NCBI GenBank assembly: GCA_964552325.1
Contig: CAZKHA010000056.1
Coordinates: 1-19,887 of the forward strand
Length of the DNA stretch: 19,887 bases
Source of the DNA: CAZKCK01 sp964552325
Lineage (GTDB): Bacteria > Bacteroidota > Bacteroidia > Bacteroidales > TTA-H9
Reading direction: 5' to 3'
Shown here: piece after piece, positions 6,479 through 13,739 of the stretch
Numbering within the stretch: position 1 is the first letter of the stretch
Layout of the letters: every line of letters starts with the position of its first letter
Notes under the pieces: generated by a model
Databases searched by the model: none
The model's input: the letters and a program-made list of their open reading frames with translations, nothing else
What the model was told of the DNA's origin: nothing
Position numbers and translations under genes: made by a program

Positions 6479-8629
6479 ATGAAAATTAAACTTATTGTTG
6501 TTTTAGCATCACTGATGTTGTATGTATTTGATTTGTGTTCGTTTAACACAAGTTCAGGCCAAGCGGTTATGCAAGATACAACTTCTACCCAATACCAGCT
6601 TATAAAGTCTGTTGAAAAAGGAGATTTGGCCCGTTTCACCGCGTTGATGAGCCAGAGTCCGGCTATCAAAAATGTGTTTGAGCCATCCCGAAAAGAAACC
6701 CTACTTCATATAGCTGCCAGAAACAATCAGCTTGAAATGGTAAAGTTGCTGATAAATAAAGGTTTAAATGTGAATGCGGTGAACCAAGCCGGAAACACAC
6801 CCTTGCATCTGTCCGTATTCAGCGGCTCTTATGTTTTAGTAGCATTTCTGTTTGAGCACGGAGCTGATTATCAGATACGCAACCAGCGTGGCCGAACTGC
6901 TTTGGAATATGTATCGTATGGAAAAAATCCTGAAATATATGAGCTGTTTCTTGCAAAGGATAAAGATATCCTGAGTTATAAGTCTGCTGAAGGAGCCGGT
7001 TTACTGCATTGGGCTGCCACTGCTGGCGATACAGCCGGATTTACCTATTTGCAGGCAAAAGGACTGGATGCGAAAATGGAAGACAATACCGGATCAAACA
7101 TCGTTCATTGGGCCTATTCAAGCGGGGATACAAGCATGCTGCGCTACTTGAATAACAAGGGCTTCGATTACAATATGGTTTCATCAAAAGGCTTTTCTCC
7201 ACTTACTGTGGCCATCATGAAGAAAAACTTGCGTATAATTGAGTTTCTTTTAGAAGATGGATTGTCGGTCAATCATAAATTTCCACCCGAAAACAGTACC
7301 ATGTTCATCGAAGCCTGTAATCTGGGTGTGTTGGAAATTGCCGCTTATCTGGCGGAGAAAGGTGCTGATATCAATGCAGTGGATGCCAACGGGTTTTCTG
7401 CGCTTTGCTGGTCATTAAACGGCAACCATCCGTTGGTTACCGCATTTTTGCTCGATAAGGGAGCCAATGTTAATAGCCCGACCAAGGATGGGCGTACGCC
7501 TTTGCTCATCGCATTACGCAGCGATAGCCTTGCGGAGATCAAACACTTGGCTGAACACGGGGCTGATTTTTCTGCAACTGATTCTGCGGGAACATCCGCT
7601 ATGCATATGGCCACCTTACAAGGAAATTTGCCGTTGCTTTTGTATTTAATCGAGAAAAATGCACCAGCTGGGACTAAAGATCGGAATGGTTTGACGCCTT
7701 TGCATTATGCAGCTATTTATGGCCGGTCAAACATTGCCAAAGCATTGATTCAATGTGGTGTTGATATGAATCCGACTGATAATCTGAATTTTAATCCGCT
7801 TTATTATGCTGCGTTGTATGGCCATGCCGATGTAAAAAAGCTTTTATTAAAGGCAGGCACCGAAAAAACCAATGAAGAATCCCTGAAACCTTTGCAAACG
7901 TCCATACTAAAAAATGGCGAATCAATTGTACATTACCTCAACCATAGTGCCTATGCCATCGAAACCAAAAACCATTTGCTTGTGTTCGATTATTTCCATT
8001 TTCTAGCTCCTCCTGATAATCCTTCACTTCAAAACGGGCGCATTGTACCCGAACAGCTTAACGGGAAAAAACTGGTTGTTTTTGTGAGCCATGACCATGG
8101 TGATCATTATGACACAAGCATATGGAACTGGCAGCAGCTTAGGCCAGATATTAAATATGTTTTGGGATTCAAACCGGATGTTGCCCTACCTTTCGAATTT
8201 ATTGAACCCCATCAGACAAAAACAATAGGTGAAGTGAGGGTTTCGGCAATTAAATCAACCGATGCTGGTGTGGGTTTTTTGGCTGAAGTTGACGGAATTG
8301 TGGTTTTTCACCCTGGTGATCATGTAAACAAAGCCCGCGAAATACAAGATGATTTCAGGGCTGAAATTGATTATCTGCTGGGATTGCAAAAAGCAGTTGA
8401 TTTCGCGTTTTTCCCTGTGGCAGGCTGTGGTTTCCCCGATGCTTTATCGGTTAAAAACGGGAACCTGTTCGCCATTCAAAAGCTCAATCCCGCCGTTTGC
8501 TTCCCGATGCATGCCGGCGTTACGGAATGTGAAGCTTTTGCAACCGAAATCAAGGGGAAGTTTAGTGGCAAACCTACGTTCTATGGCAAATATCCGGGCG
8601 ATTTTTTTGCGTATAAGGCGATTAAATAA
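6479..8629 (+). CDS. Exported ankyrin-repeat protein fused to a metallo-beta-lactamase-fold hydrolase domain
   Basis: 716 aa. The hydrophobic N-terminus (1-29) is a probable signal peptide, perhaps cleaved after SSGQA. Residues about 70-460 are roughly twelve ankyrin repeats, several canonical (ETLLHIAARNNQLEMVKLL, NTPLHLSVFSGS, LTPLHYAAIYGRSNIAKALI). Residues about 476-716 form a metallo-beta-lactamase (MBL) fold of the UlaG-like kind: SIVHYLNHSAYAIE opens the fold, SHDHGDHY at 537-544 is the HxHxDH zinc motif (H538, H540, D542, H543), HPGDH at 611-615 can supply the later Asp, and FPMHAG the last His (H678). The metal site looks complete, so an active hydrolase is likely; the substrate is unknown. 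No T9SS C-terminal domain is present, so the periplasm is the likely location. It starts 23 nt after the BNR gene and is probably the last gene of the island. Confidence 0.9.
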   Translation: MKIKLIVVLASLMLYVFDLCSFNTSSGQAVMQDTTSTQYQLIKSVEKGDLARFTALMSQSPAIKNVFEPSRKETLLHIAARNNQLEMVKLLINKGLNVNAVNQAGNTPLHLSVFSGSYVLVAFLFEHGADYQIRNQRGRTALEYVSYGKNPEIYELFLAKDKDILSYKSAEGAGLLHWAATAGDTAGFTYLQAKGLDAKMEDNTGSNIVHWAYSSGDTSMLRYLNNKGFDYNMVSSKGFSPLTVAIMKKNLRIIEFLLEDGLSVNHKFPPENSTMFIEACNLGVLEIAAYLAEKGADINAVDANGFSALCWSLNGNHPLVTAFLLDKGANVNSPTKDGRTPLLIALRSDSLAEIKHLAEHGADFSATDSAGTSAMHMATLQGNLPLLLYLIEKNAPAGTKDRNGLTPLHYAAIYGRSNIAKALIQCGVDMNPTDNLNFNPLYYAALYGHADVKKLLLKAGTEKTNEESLKPLQTSILKNGESIVHYLNHSAYAIETKNHLLVFDYFHFLAPPDNPSLQNGRIVPEQLNGKKLVVFVSHDHGDHYDTSIWNWQQLRPDIKYVLGFKPDVALPFEFIEPHQTKTIGEVRVSAIKSTDAGVGFLAEVDGIVVFHPGDHVNKAREIQDDFRAEIDYLLGLQKAVDFAFFPVAGCGFPDALSVKNGNLFAIQKLNPAVCFPMHAGVTECEAFATEIKGKFSGKPTFYGKYPGDFFAYKAIK

Positions 8630-8723
8630 TGGAAGTTTAACCAATACAGTTTTTCCATAATTCACTGGAATGTATCGCGTAACCTAAGTTCATTTCCCAA
8701 CAATAGTAAGGAAGTAGCGAATA

Positions 8724-8738
8724 GTGGGATATACCCAC
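8724..8738. terminator. Weak hairpin between convergent genes
   Basis: GTGGG, ATATA loop, CCCAC forms a 5-bp stem between the ends of the ankyrin-MBL gene and the oppositely oriented lipoprotein gene. The place fits a bidirectional terminator, but the stem is short and no T-run follows on either strand. Confidence 0.25.
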
Positions 8739-8747
8739 AACTGCCCA

Positions 8748-9290
8748 TCATTCCACCTCCACGCTATCTATGTTTTCAACAAAAAGCGTGGTATCGGGTT
8801 CGGTAAGCTCCTTGCCTGGCATATAGGTCCTTAAAAAAATATACTGCGCACCAGCAAATTTTTTCTCGGCTTCGCTCAACGTGGCAAGGAGTTGCTTACG
8901 AAGCTTTATAAGCTTTTTTTTATCGGCCGGGGTGAGCGCCCCAGGCTTGTCAACAAGGTTCTTTATTTCGAGCAGGTCTTCATGCAGTACCCTTAGATAC
9001 ACCTTAAATAATTCAATAGCAGCATTCCTCAAAAGTGAATCCTCGGCCAGGGGGTCCATTTCGCTCACTTCCTGCAAGTTTTTTTTCGCCAAAACCAAAG
9101 TCTTTTCATAAAGATTATCCAAGCCTTGGGCATCCAAAAATTCGGCATAACGGTTCATCTCGAATAGGTTATCAACCAATGTGCCCTGCATATTCATTAT
9201 TAAATGGTAATGTTTTTCGGGCCTATTAAAACCCGAACATGCCACCAACAAGCATAACACTATAATTATCAAAACATTACGCGAGCTCAT
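8748..9290 (-). CDS. Small helical lipoprotein of unknown function
   Basis: 180 aa. The N-terminus is a lipoprotein signal, with hydrophobic residues 4-17 followed by the lipobox LVAC (Cys18). The mature part is almost entirely helical and charged (AKKNLQEVSEMD, ADKKKLIKLRKQLLATLSEA) and ends in an acidic tail. It resembles the general layout of Bacteroidota surface lipoproteins such as the LIC11966 family, but I cannot confirm membership. Its start overlaps the stop of the upstream msrC-like gene by 4 nt (ATGA), so it is translationally coupled to it and is the last gene of the wecE operon. Its link to methionine repair or glycan synthesis is unknown. Confidence 0.85.
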   Translation of the reverse strand: MSSRNVLIIIVLCLLVACSGFNRPEKHYHLIMNMQGTLVDNLFEMNRYAEFLDAQGLDNLYEKTLVLAKKNLQEVSEMDPLAEDSLLRNAAIELFKVYLRVLHEDLLEIKNLVDKPGALTPADKKKLIKLRKQLLATLSEAEKKFAGAQYIFLRTYMPGKELTEPDTTLFVENIDSVEVE

Positions 9291-9751
9291 GCGTTATAAA
9301 CGAGTTGAACAATTTTTTCGAGCCATTTAGCATCCACCTCATCAAACGAAGCAACTTGGTCGCTGTCAACATCCAGTACACCAACTATGCTGCCATCTTG
9401 TTGGCGTAGCGGAACCACGATTTCCGATTTTGACCTTGAATCACAAGCTATATGTCCCGGAAACTGGTGTACATCCTCTACTACTTGGGTTTTACCTGTA
9501 TTGATGCCTGCCCAACAAACACCCTTGTTTTTAGCCAAAACCTGACAAGCCACAGGGCCTTGGTAGGTCCTAACAATCAACTCCCCATCAATTAAGCAAT
9601 AAAAACCTGTCCAGAAGTAATAATTAAACTTATGGTGCAACACTGCAACCAAAGTTGCCATCCGAGCTTCGGGGTTTGTAGTTTTGGTAAGCAAGCCGCT
9701 AAGTTGCTCATAAATACGTAAATAGCGACCTTCTTTTTTGATTTTATCCAT
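9287..9751 (-). CDS. msrC: Free methionine-(R)-sulfoxide reductase (GAF-domain fRMsr)
   Basis: Cytosolic repair enzyme that reduces free methionine-(R)-sulfoxide with thioredoxin. At 154 aa it is one GAF domain, the family's usual length. The three cysteines of the family are present: Cys69 in GPVACQVL, Cys79 in KGVCWAGI and Cys103 in PGHIACDSRSKSEIVVPL. By alignment with E. coli YebR/MsrC these match C84, C94 and the catalytic C118. The motifs FYWTGFY-like (YYFWTGFY), VVEDVH and GVLDVDS also match. It starts 12 nt after the aminotransferase gene and overlaps the lipoprotein gene by 4 nt. The three-cysteine pattern distinguishes it from a plain signalling GAF domain. Confidence 0.95.
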   Translation of the reverse strand: MDKIKKEGRYLRIYEQLSGLLTKTTNPEARMATLVAVLHHKFNYYFWTGFYCLIDGELIVRTYQGPVACQVLAKNKGVCWAGINTGKTQVVEDVHQFPGHIACDSRSKSEIVVPLRQQDGSIVGVLDVDSDQVASFDEVDAKWLEKIVQLVYNA

Positions 9752-9763
9752 GTTGTTCGGGGG

Positions 9764-10891
9764 TTATGCAAAGTATAACGCAATTTTTTTAGCAATATAT
9801 TCAATTTCACGTTTTTTGATTTCCACAAAAAACGGCAGCCGTACAATACAATCAGAAAAGTATTGTGTATTAGGAAGTTGCCGTCCATCGTGCTTTGGCG
9901 CAAAATAGGGGCTTTTTTCGAGCGGGAGGTAATGGAAAACCGCGTGGATGCCTTGCTGTTTCAAATAATCGAGCAAACTGTTGCGCTCGTCGGGTGTGCG
10001 TGCAAAGAAATAGAACAGGTTTCCGTTTTGAGTGGCATAATCGGGCAGAAATGGCAATTTAATAAAACCTTTGTCTTGAAGAGGTTTCAGCAGGTTATAG
10101 TAAGTATTCCAAGCTTTAATACGCCTATTCTGAATAGTTTCCAAATTTTCGAGTTGAGCAAACAGGAAGCCCGCAATCATTTCAGGAGGCAAATACGATG
10201 AACCTATATCAACCCAACCGTATTTGTCAACCTCGCCACGGTGGAAGGCTGCACGATTTGTTCCTTTTTCCCAAATTATCTCTGCGCGCTTCGCAAAACG
10301 TTCATCATTAATGGCTAACAAGCCACCTTCGCCTGAAATAATATTTTTGGTTTCATGAAACGAAAAGGTTCCAAAATGGCCAATGCTTCCTAAGGGCCTA
10401 CCTTTATAATACGCATCAACGGCATGGGCAGCATCTTCTACCACCAAAAGATTATGCTTTTGTGCCAACGCCATAATGCGGTCCATATCGCAGGCTATGC
10501 CCGAATAATGCACCAATACAATGGCTTTGGTATGTGGGTTTATCAACGCTTCGATGGCATCCGGATCAATATTGGGAATCTGTTTGTAAGTGTCAGCAAA
10601 TACTATTTTAGCACCTCGCAAAATAAAAGCGTTAGCCGTTGACATAAAGGTGAAGGATGGCATAATTACCTCATCGCCTGGCCCCACTTCGCTTAAAATA
10701 GCAGCCATTTCAAGGGCATCGCTGCACGAGGTAGTTAAAAGAACTTTTTTGAAACCATAGCGCTGCCTGAAAAACTCATGGCATTTTTGGGTAAAGACCC
10801 CATTGCCCGAAAGCTGACCCGAAAAGGCCGCCATTGCCATGTTGTGTGCTTCGCCACCACAGAAAAAAGGTTTGTTGAACGGTATGCGCAT
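9764..10891 (-). CDS. wecE: dTDP-4-amino-4,6-dideoxygalactose transaminase (WecE/RffA-like)
   Basis: PLP-dependent DegT/DnrJ/EryC1/StrS-family sugar aminotransferase, 375 aa as in E. coli WecE. It converts dTDP-4-keto-6-deoxyglucose to dTDP-4-amino-4,6-dideoxygalactose using glutamate, in the cytosol. Shared WecE blocks run the full length: PGDEVIMPSFTFMSTANAF (71-89), LRGAKIVFAD, VVEDAAHAV (150-158), FSFHETKN (176-183) with the PLP lysine Lys182, EKGTNRAAFHRGEVDKYGW, DIGSSYLPPE and AVFHYLPLE near the end. It is divergent from a flippase gene and heads an operon with msrC and a lipoprotein gene. Glycosyltransferases and dTDP-sugar synthesis genes are not in the window, so the target glycan is unknown. 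Confidence 0.95.
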   Translation of the reverse strand: MRIPFNKPFFCGGEAHNMAMAAFSGQLSGNGVFTQKCHEFFRQRYGFKKVLLTTSCSDALEMAAILSEVGPGDEVIMPSFTFMSTANAFILRGAKIVFADTYKQIPNIDPDAIEALINPHTKAIVLVHYSGIACDMDRIMALAQKHNLLVVEDAAHAVDAYYKGRPLGSIGHFGTFSFHETKNIISGEGGLLAINDERFAKRAEIIWEKGTNRAAFHRGEVDKYGWVDIGSSYLPPEMIAGFLFAQLENLETIQNRRIKAWNTYYNLLKPLQDKGFIKLPFLPDYATQNGNLFYFFARTPDERNSLLDYLKQQGIHAVFHYLPLEKSPYFAPKHDGRQLPNTQYFSDCIVRLPFFVEIKKREIEYIAKKIALYFA

Positions 10892-10910
10892 CCTCGTTAG
10901 TTTGAGGCCG

Positions 10911-10918
10911 TAAAATTA
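10911..10918 (-). promoter_or_regulatory. Candidate -7 element for the wecE operon
   Basis: On the minus strand this reads TAATTTTA, one base from the Bacteroidota -7 consensus TAnnTTTG. It lies 19 nt before the wecE ATG. No good TTTG stands at the -33 position, so support is weak. Confidence 0.25.
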
Positions 10919-10946
10919 CAGAAATGCTTGATTGGATTTTAAACTG

Positions 10947-10954
10947 TAATTTTG
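10947..10954 (+). promoter_or_regulatory. Candidate -7 element (TAATTTTG) for the flippase gene
   Basis: A perfect match to the Bacteroidota -7 consensus TAnnTTTG, ending 9 nt before the ATG at 10964. The -33 match is poor (CTTG at 10927-10930 with a 16-nt gap instead of about 19). If it is used, transcription would start only a few nucleotides before the ATG, giving a nearly leaderless mRNA. That position also argues against the in-frame TTG at 10952 as the start. Confidence 0.4.
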
Positions 10955-10963
10955 GGGCCACTT

Positions 10964-12277
10964 ATGGCCAAACGTACCCTTTTTGCCGATATTGCCGGTG
11001 TGCTGAGTGGCAACATTGTAGCCATGGCAAGTGCCTTGCTGCTGAGTATCTTGCTTTCGCGCACCTTAGGCCCCACAGGGTATGGGGTGTATAGTTCGCT
11101 GTTTGCAGTGGTTTCGATGGTGATGGGTATAGCCCTGATGGGCATGGGCCGTTCGGCAGTTTATCACTTGGGACGCAAGGTTTTTGATGAAAGTGCCACG
11201 GTTTCTTCGATACTGTTAATGCAACTATTTACTGGTAGCCTTAGCATGCTTGCTGCAGGCATTGCCTATTGGGTTATTGACGACAACACCTTTGAATGGT
11301 ATTGGATAGTGTTGGTGTTGTGTATGTTGCCATTTTTAGTGGGCAATTATTACCAAGGCGGGGTTTTTATGGGCAAGGAGCAAATAAAACGAGCCAACAG
11401 GTTAATGTGGTTGCCAACCTCCATAAATCTATGTTTATCAGCAATTTTGGTGTGGGGCTTTAAACTTGGAATCACAGGTGCCTTGGTGGCAGTTCTGGTG
11501 AGCACCTTTAGTGTAAATATTTATGGAATACTCGGCTTGGTTCGCCAATTTACCATACGATTGATCTTTCACAAAAATATTTTGCGCAGCTTGGTTAAGA
11601 TGGGCATTGTGTATGCGCTCACAACCATGCTTTTGCAATGGAACTATAAGGTTGATGTTTTGCTTTTGAAAAGGATGCTTCCTTTGTCAGAAGTAGGGTT
11701 TTATTCATTGGGGGTTTCCATTACCGAGCAACTTTGGCTGTTGCCCTACGCCATGGGCGTGGTGTTGATGAGCCGCACAGCCAATGCCACCAACAACGAG
11801 CAAATTCTTGAAACCACGGCACGTCTCCTACGGTTTGCCTTCCCACTCGCCTTAGTAGGTGGCCTGCTTATGGCATTATTAACCCCTTTTATTTTACCCC
11901 TGATTTTTGGAGAGAAGTTCATACCAAGCATTCAGGTAGTTCAGGCTATTTTGCCCGGCATCGTAATTTTCATGGTCTTCCGTATCCTCGAGAGCTATTT
12001 TGCCGGCATTGGCAAACCTTGGATTAGCATGGGGTTTCTGATTCCTTCGCTGGTTATAAATGTGGGTTTAAACTTGTGGCTAATACCGCTATTTGGCATT
12101 TTGGGTTCGGCATGGGCCACCAATGCTAGCTACCTTTTTGCAACCTTGCTGTGTGTAATCACCTTTACACGGATGTCAGGCTTAGGGCTTTCAGAACTTT
12201 TTATTCTTAAAAAAGATGACATCCGATTGATAACAAACCATCTGAGGAACATGCAAAAGAAGGGTAAATCAACGTAA
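10964..12277 (+). CDS. Wzx-like polysaccharide flippase (MOP superfamily)
   Basis: Inner-membrane protein, 437 aa from the ATG at 10964, with about twelve hydrophobic helices (roughly 11-33, 41-62, 83-103, 112-130, 154-192, 214-228, 259-270, 295-317, 333-355, 362-405). The N-terminal part is typical of the family: a helix followed by LSRTLGPTGYGVYSSLFAVV. The middle motif NYKVDVLLLKRMLPLSEVGFYSLG is also characteristic of O-antigen/polysaccharide flippases. Its role would be moving an undecaprenyl-linked oligosaccharide from the cytosolic to the periplasmic side. It diverges from wecE, and E. coli also encodes WecE and WzxE side by side in its ECA cluster, so a shared glycan is plausible. An in-frame TTG at 10952 overlaps the candidate promoter and is not preferred. 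Confidence 0.9.
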   Translation: MAKRTLFADIAGVLSGNIVAMASALLLSILLSRTLGPTGYGVYSSLFAVVSMVMGIALMGMGRSAVYHLGRKVFDESATVSSILLMQLFTGSLSMLAAGIAYWVIDDNTFEWYWIVLVLCMLPFLVGNYYQGGVFMGKEQIKRANRLMWLPTSINLCLSAILVWGFKLGITGALVAVLVSTFSVNIYGILGLVRQFTIRLIFHKNILRSLVKMGIVYALTTMLLQWNYKVDVLLLKRMLPLSEVGFYSLGVSITEQLWLLPYAMGVVLMSRTANATNNEQILETTARLLRFAFPLALVGGLLMALLTPFILPLIFGEKFIPSIQVVQAILPGIVIFMVFRILESYFAGIGKPWISMGFLIPSLVINVGLNLWLIPLFGILGSAWATNASYLFATLLCVITFTRMSGLGLSELFILKKDDIRLITNHLRNMQKKGKST

Positions 12278-12503
12278 AAATGCCTGAATTAAGCCCCATA
12301 CAATGATGAAAGAGCTTGAAGATAATTTACAAACGTATCATCTTAATATGGTGAAATCAATATAAGGCATGAAAGGCTAACTATCCAGTAATGAAGCCAC
12401 CTTTGCATGGGCACACAATAAACGCTAATTTTAATGACCGCTGTCTATTGTCAAAGGGGTGATTTTGTGGAGAAAACTCGTTAACCCTCTTCTTAATGAA
12501 TGC

Positions 12504-12534
12504 TTTATGCTGGGCATTTTTTTGTGTACTTTTG
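12504..12534 (+). promoter_or_regulatory. Candidate Bacteroidota promoter for the esterase gene
   Basis: TTTA at 12504-12507 (consensus -33 TTTG), a 19-nt spacer, then TACTTTTG at 12527-12534, a full match to the -7 consensus TAnnTTTG. The expected transcript start is near 12540, about 14 nt before the ATG at 12554. The rest of 12278-12503 shows no convincing gene or strong terminator. Confidence 0.6.
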
Positions 12535-12553
12535 CCTACCTAAATCCTTGTAC

Positions 12554-13735
12554 ATGAAAAAGTTTCTATTTAGAACCGCATCTAAAAACATAAAACTAAT
12601 CAAAGCTTATACTTTATTCTGCATTGCCTTTGTTTTGGTTTTTATTGGACTGCAGCCACTTAAAGCCCAAACTACGGGTAGCTTCATGTTTGAAGGAACT
12701 GAACGCACCTATACGCTTTATGTTCCTACCTACCACACCAACCAAGATTCGTTTCCGTTGCTATTTGCCTTGCATGGGCTTACACAAACGGGCAATGAAA
12801 TGATGCAGTTTAGCAATTTTAATTTGCTGGCCCAACAAGATAGCTTTTTGGTGGTGTACCCCGATGGCTTAAACTTTACCTGGAATGTGGGTTTTGCCGG
12901 TGGAGCTAACACCAATGACGTGGGCTTTTTATCAGCCTTAATTGATTCACTCCACAGCCGATACAACATTGACTTAAACCGGGTTTATTCAACGGGTTTC
13001 TCGAATGGTGGGTTTATGAGCTATCGCCTTGCCTGCGAACTAAATAACCGCATTGCCGCCATAGCTTCAGTGGCTGGCACCATGACCGACGCATCCTGGA
13101 CGGCATGTGAACCAGGCCGTGCCTTCCCCATCATGCACATGCATGGCACCAATGACTTGGTAGTATCTTACAACGGAGGCTTTGGAAACAAGGGTGTTGA
13201 TGAAGTGCTAACACTATGGCGCACCAATGACGCCTGTCCTGCCAATGCCACTATAACCAACCTGCCCGATTTGGTGCCCGAAGGCTCAACAGTGCAAACA
13301 CATTCGTGGTTCCCATGCAACGATTCAACCGAAGTATTGCTATACAAAATCATTAATGGCGGCCATTCGTGGCCGGGCTCGGTAGGAACCACAGGCCTAG
13401 GAAATACCAATCGCGATATCTCGGCCAGCCAGGAAATCTGGAACTTCGTCAAACGTTTCGCTTTGGCGTCCTCGGTTTCTATTGCTGAAAACCCAGCCGA
13501 AGCCATCAAATTCCCAAATCCCATCAAAGGCATCGCCCAACTTAGGCTTCCTTTATCGACTTTGGCCTCTCGTGTTTGCCTGTATTCGGTGCAAGGAAAA
13601 CTTCTCAAATTGTATGATTTACAGCCCGGAACAACCTCCTTATCAATAGATGCCACAACACTAATCACTGGTATTTATATCGTTAAGGTGGAGATAGGCA
13701 AGGTTGTTCATACAGCCAAATTGGTGGTTTTATAA
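12554..13735 (+). CDS. Secreted PHB-depolymerase/CE1-like esterase with T9SS sorting domain
   Basis: 393 aa from the ATG at 12554. A start at 12500 would lie inside the promoter and place 18 unlikely residues before the signal peptide. A long signal peptide ends near PLKA|Q (residue 38). The alpha/beta-hydrolase domain (about 40-305) is of the LpqC/poly(3-hydroxybutyrate) depolymerase-like class that includes feruloyl esterases. Visible elements are LLFALHGLTQTG (oxyanion region), VVYPDG, nucleophile Ser150 in GFSNGG, Asp201 in HGTNDLVV and His271 in NGGHSWPG. Residues about 318-393 are a T9SS type A sorting domain (KFPNPIKGIAQLRLPL to VHTAKLVVL). It is predicted to act outside the cell on an ester; the substrate (polyester, acetyl- or feruloyl-polysaccharide) cannot be told from sequence. 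It converges with the next gene with only 4 nt between stops. Confidence 0.93.
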   Translation: MKKFLFRTASKNIKLIKAYTLFCIAFVLVFIGLQPLKAQTTGSFMFEGTERTYTLYVPTYHTNQDSFPLLFALHGLTQTGNEMMQFSNFNLLAQQDSFLVVYPDGLNFTWNVGFAGGANTNDVGFLSALIDSLHSRYNIDLNRVYSTGFSNGGFMSYRLACELNNRIAAIASVAGTMTDASWTACEPGRAFPIMHMHGTNDLVVSYNGGFGNKGVDEVLTLWRTNDACPANATITNLPDLVPEGSTVQTHSWFPCNDSTEVLLYKIINGGHSWPGSVGTTGLGNTNRDISASQEIWNFVKRFALASSVSIAENPAEAIKFPNPIKGIAQLRLPLSTLASRVCLYSVQGKLLKLYDLQPGTTSLSIDATTLITGIYIVKVEIGKVVHTAKLVVL

Positions 13736-13739
13736 ATGC

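Noticed and set aside
7904..8629. Reading the MBL domain as an antibiotic-degrading beta-lactamase
   Set aside because: The motif and fold opening look UlaG-like rather than class B beta-lactamase, and the ankyrin fusion and context do not point to resistance.
8628..8659. Inverted repeat ATGGAA ... TTCCAT after the ankyrin-MBL gene
   Set aside because: Only 6 bp with a loop of about 18 nt and an A/A mismatch next to it; too weak for a terminator call.
10952..10963. TTG at 10952 as the flippase start
   Set aside because: It overlaps the candidate -7 element and only adds MGPL before a normal family N-terminus beginning at the ATG at 10964.
12303..12365. A 20-codon open frame (MMKELEDNLQTYHLNMVKSI) between the flippase and esterase genes
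   Set aside because: It reads plausibly but is very short and lacks a ribosome-binding site or a promoter; I cannot separate it from chance.
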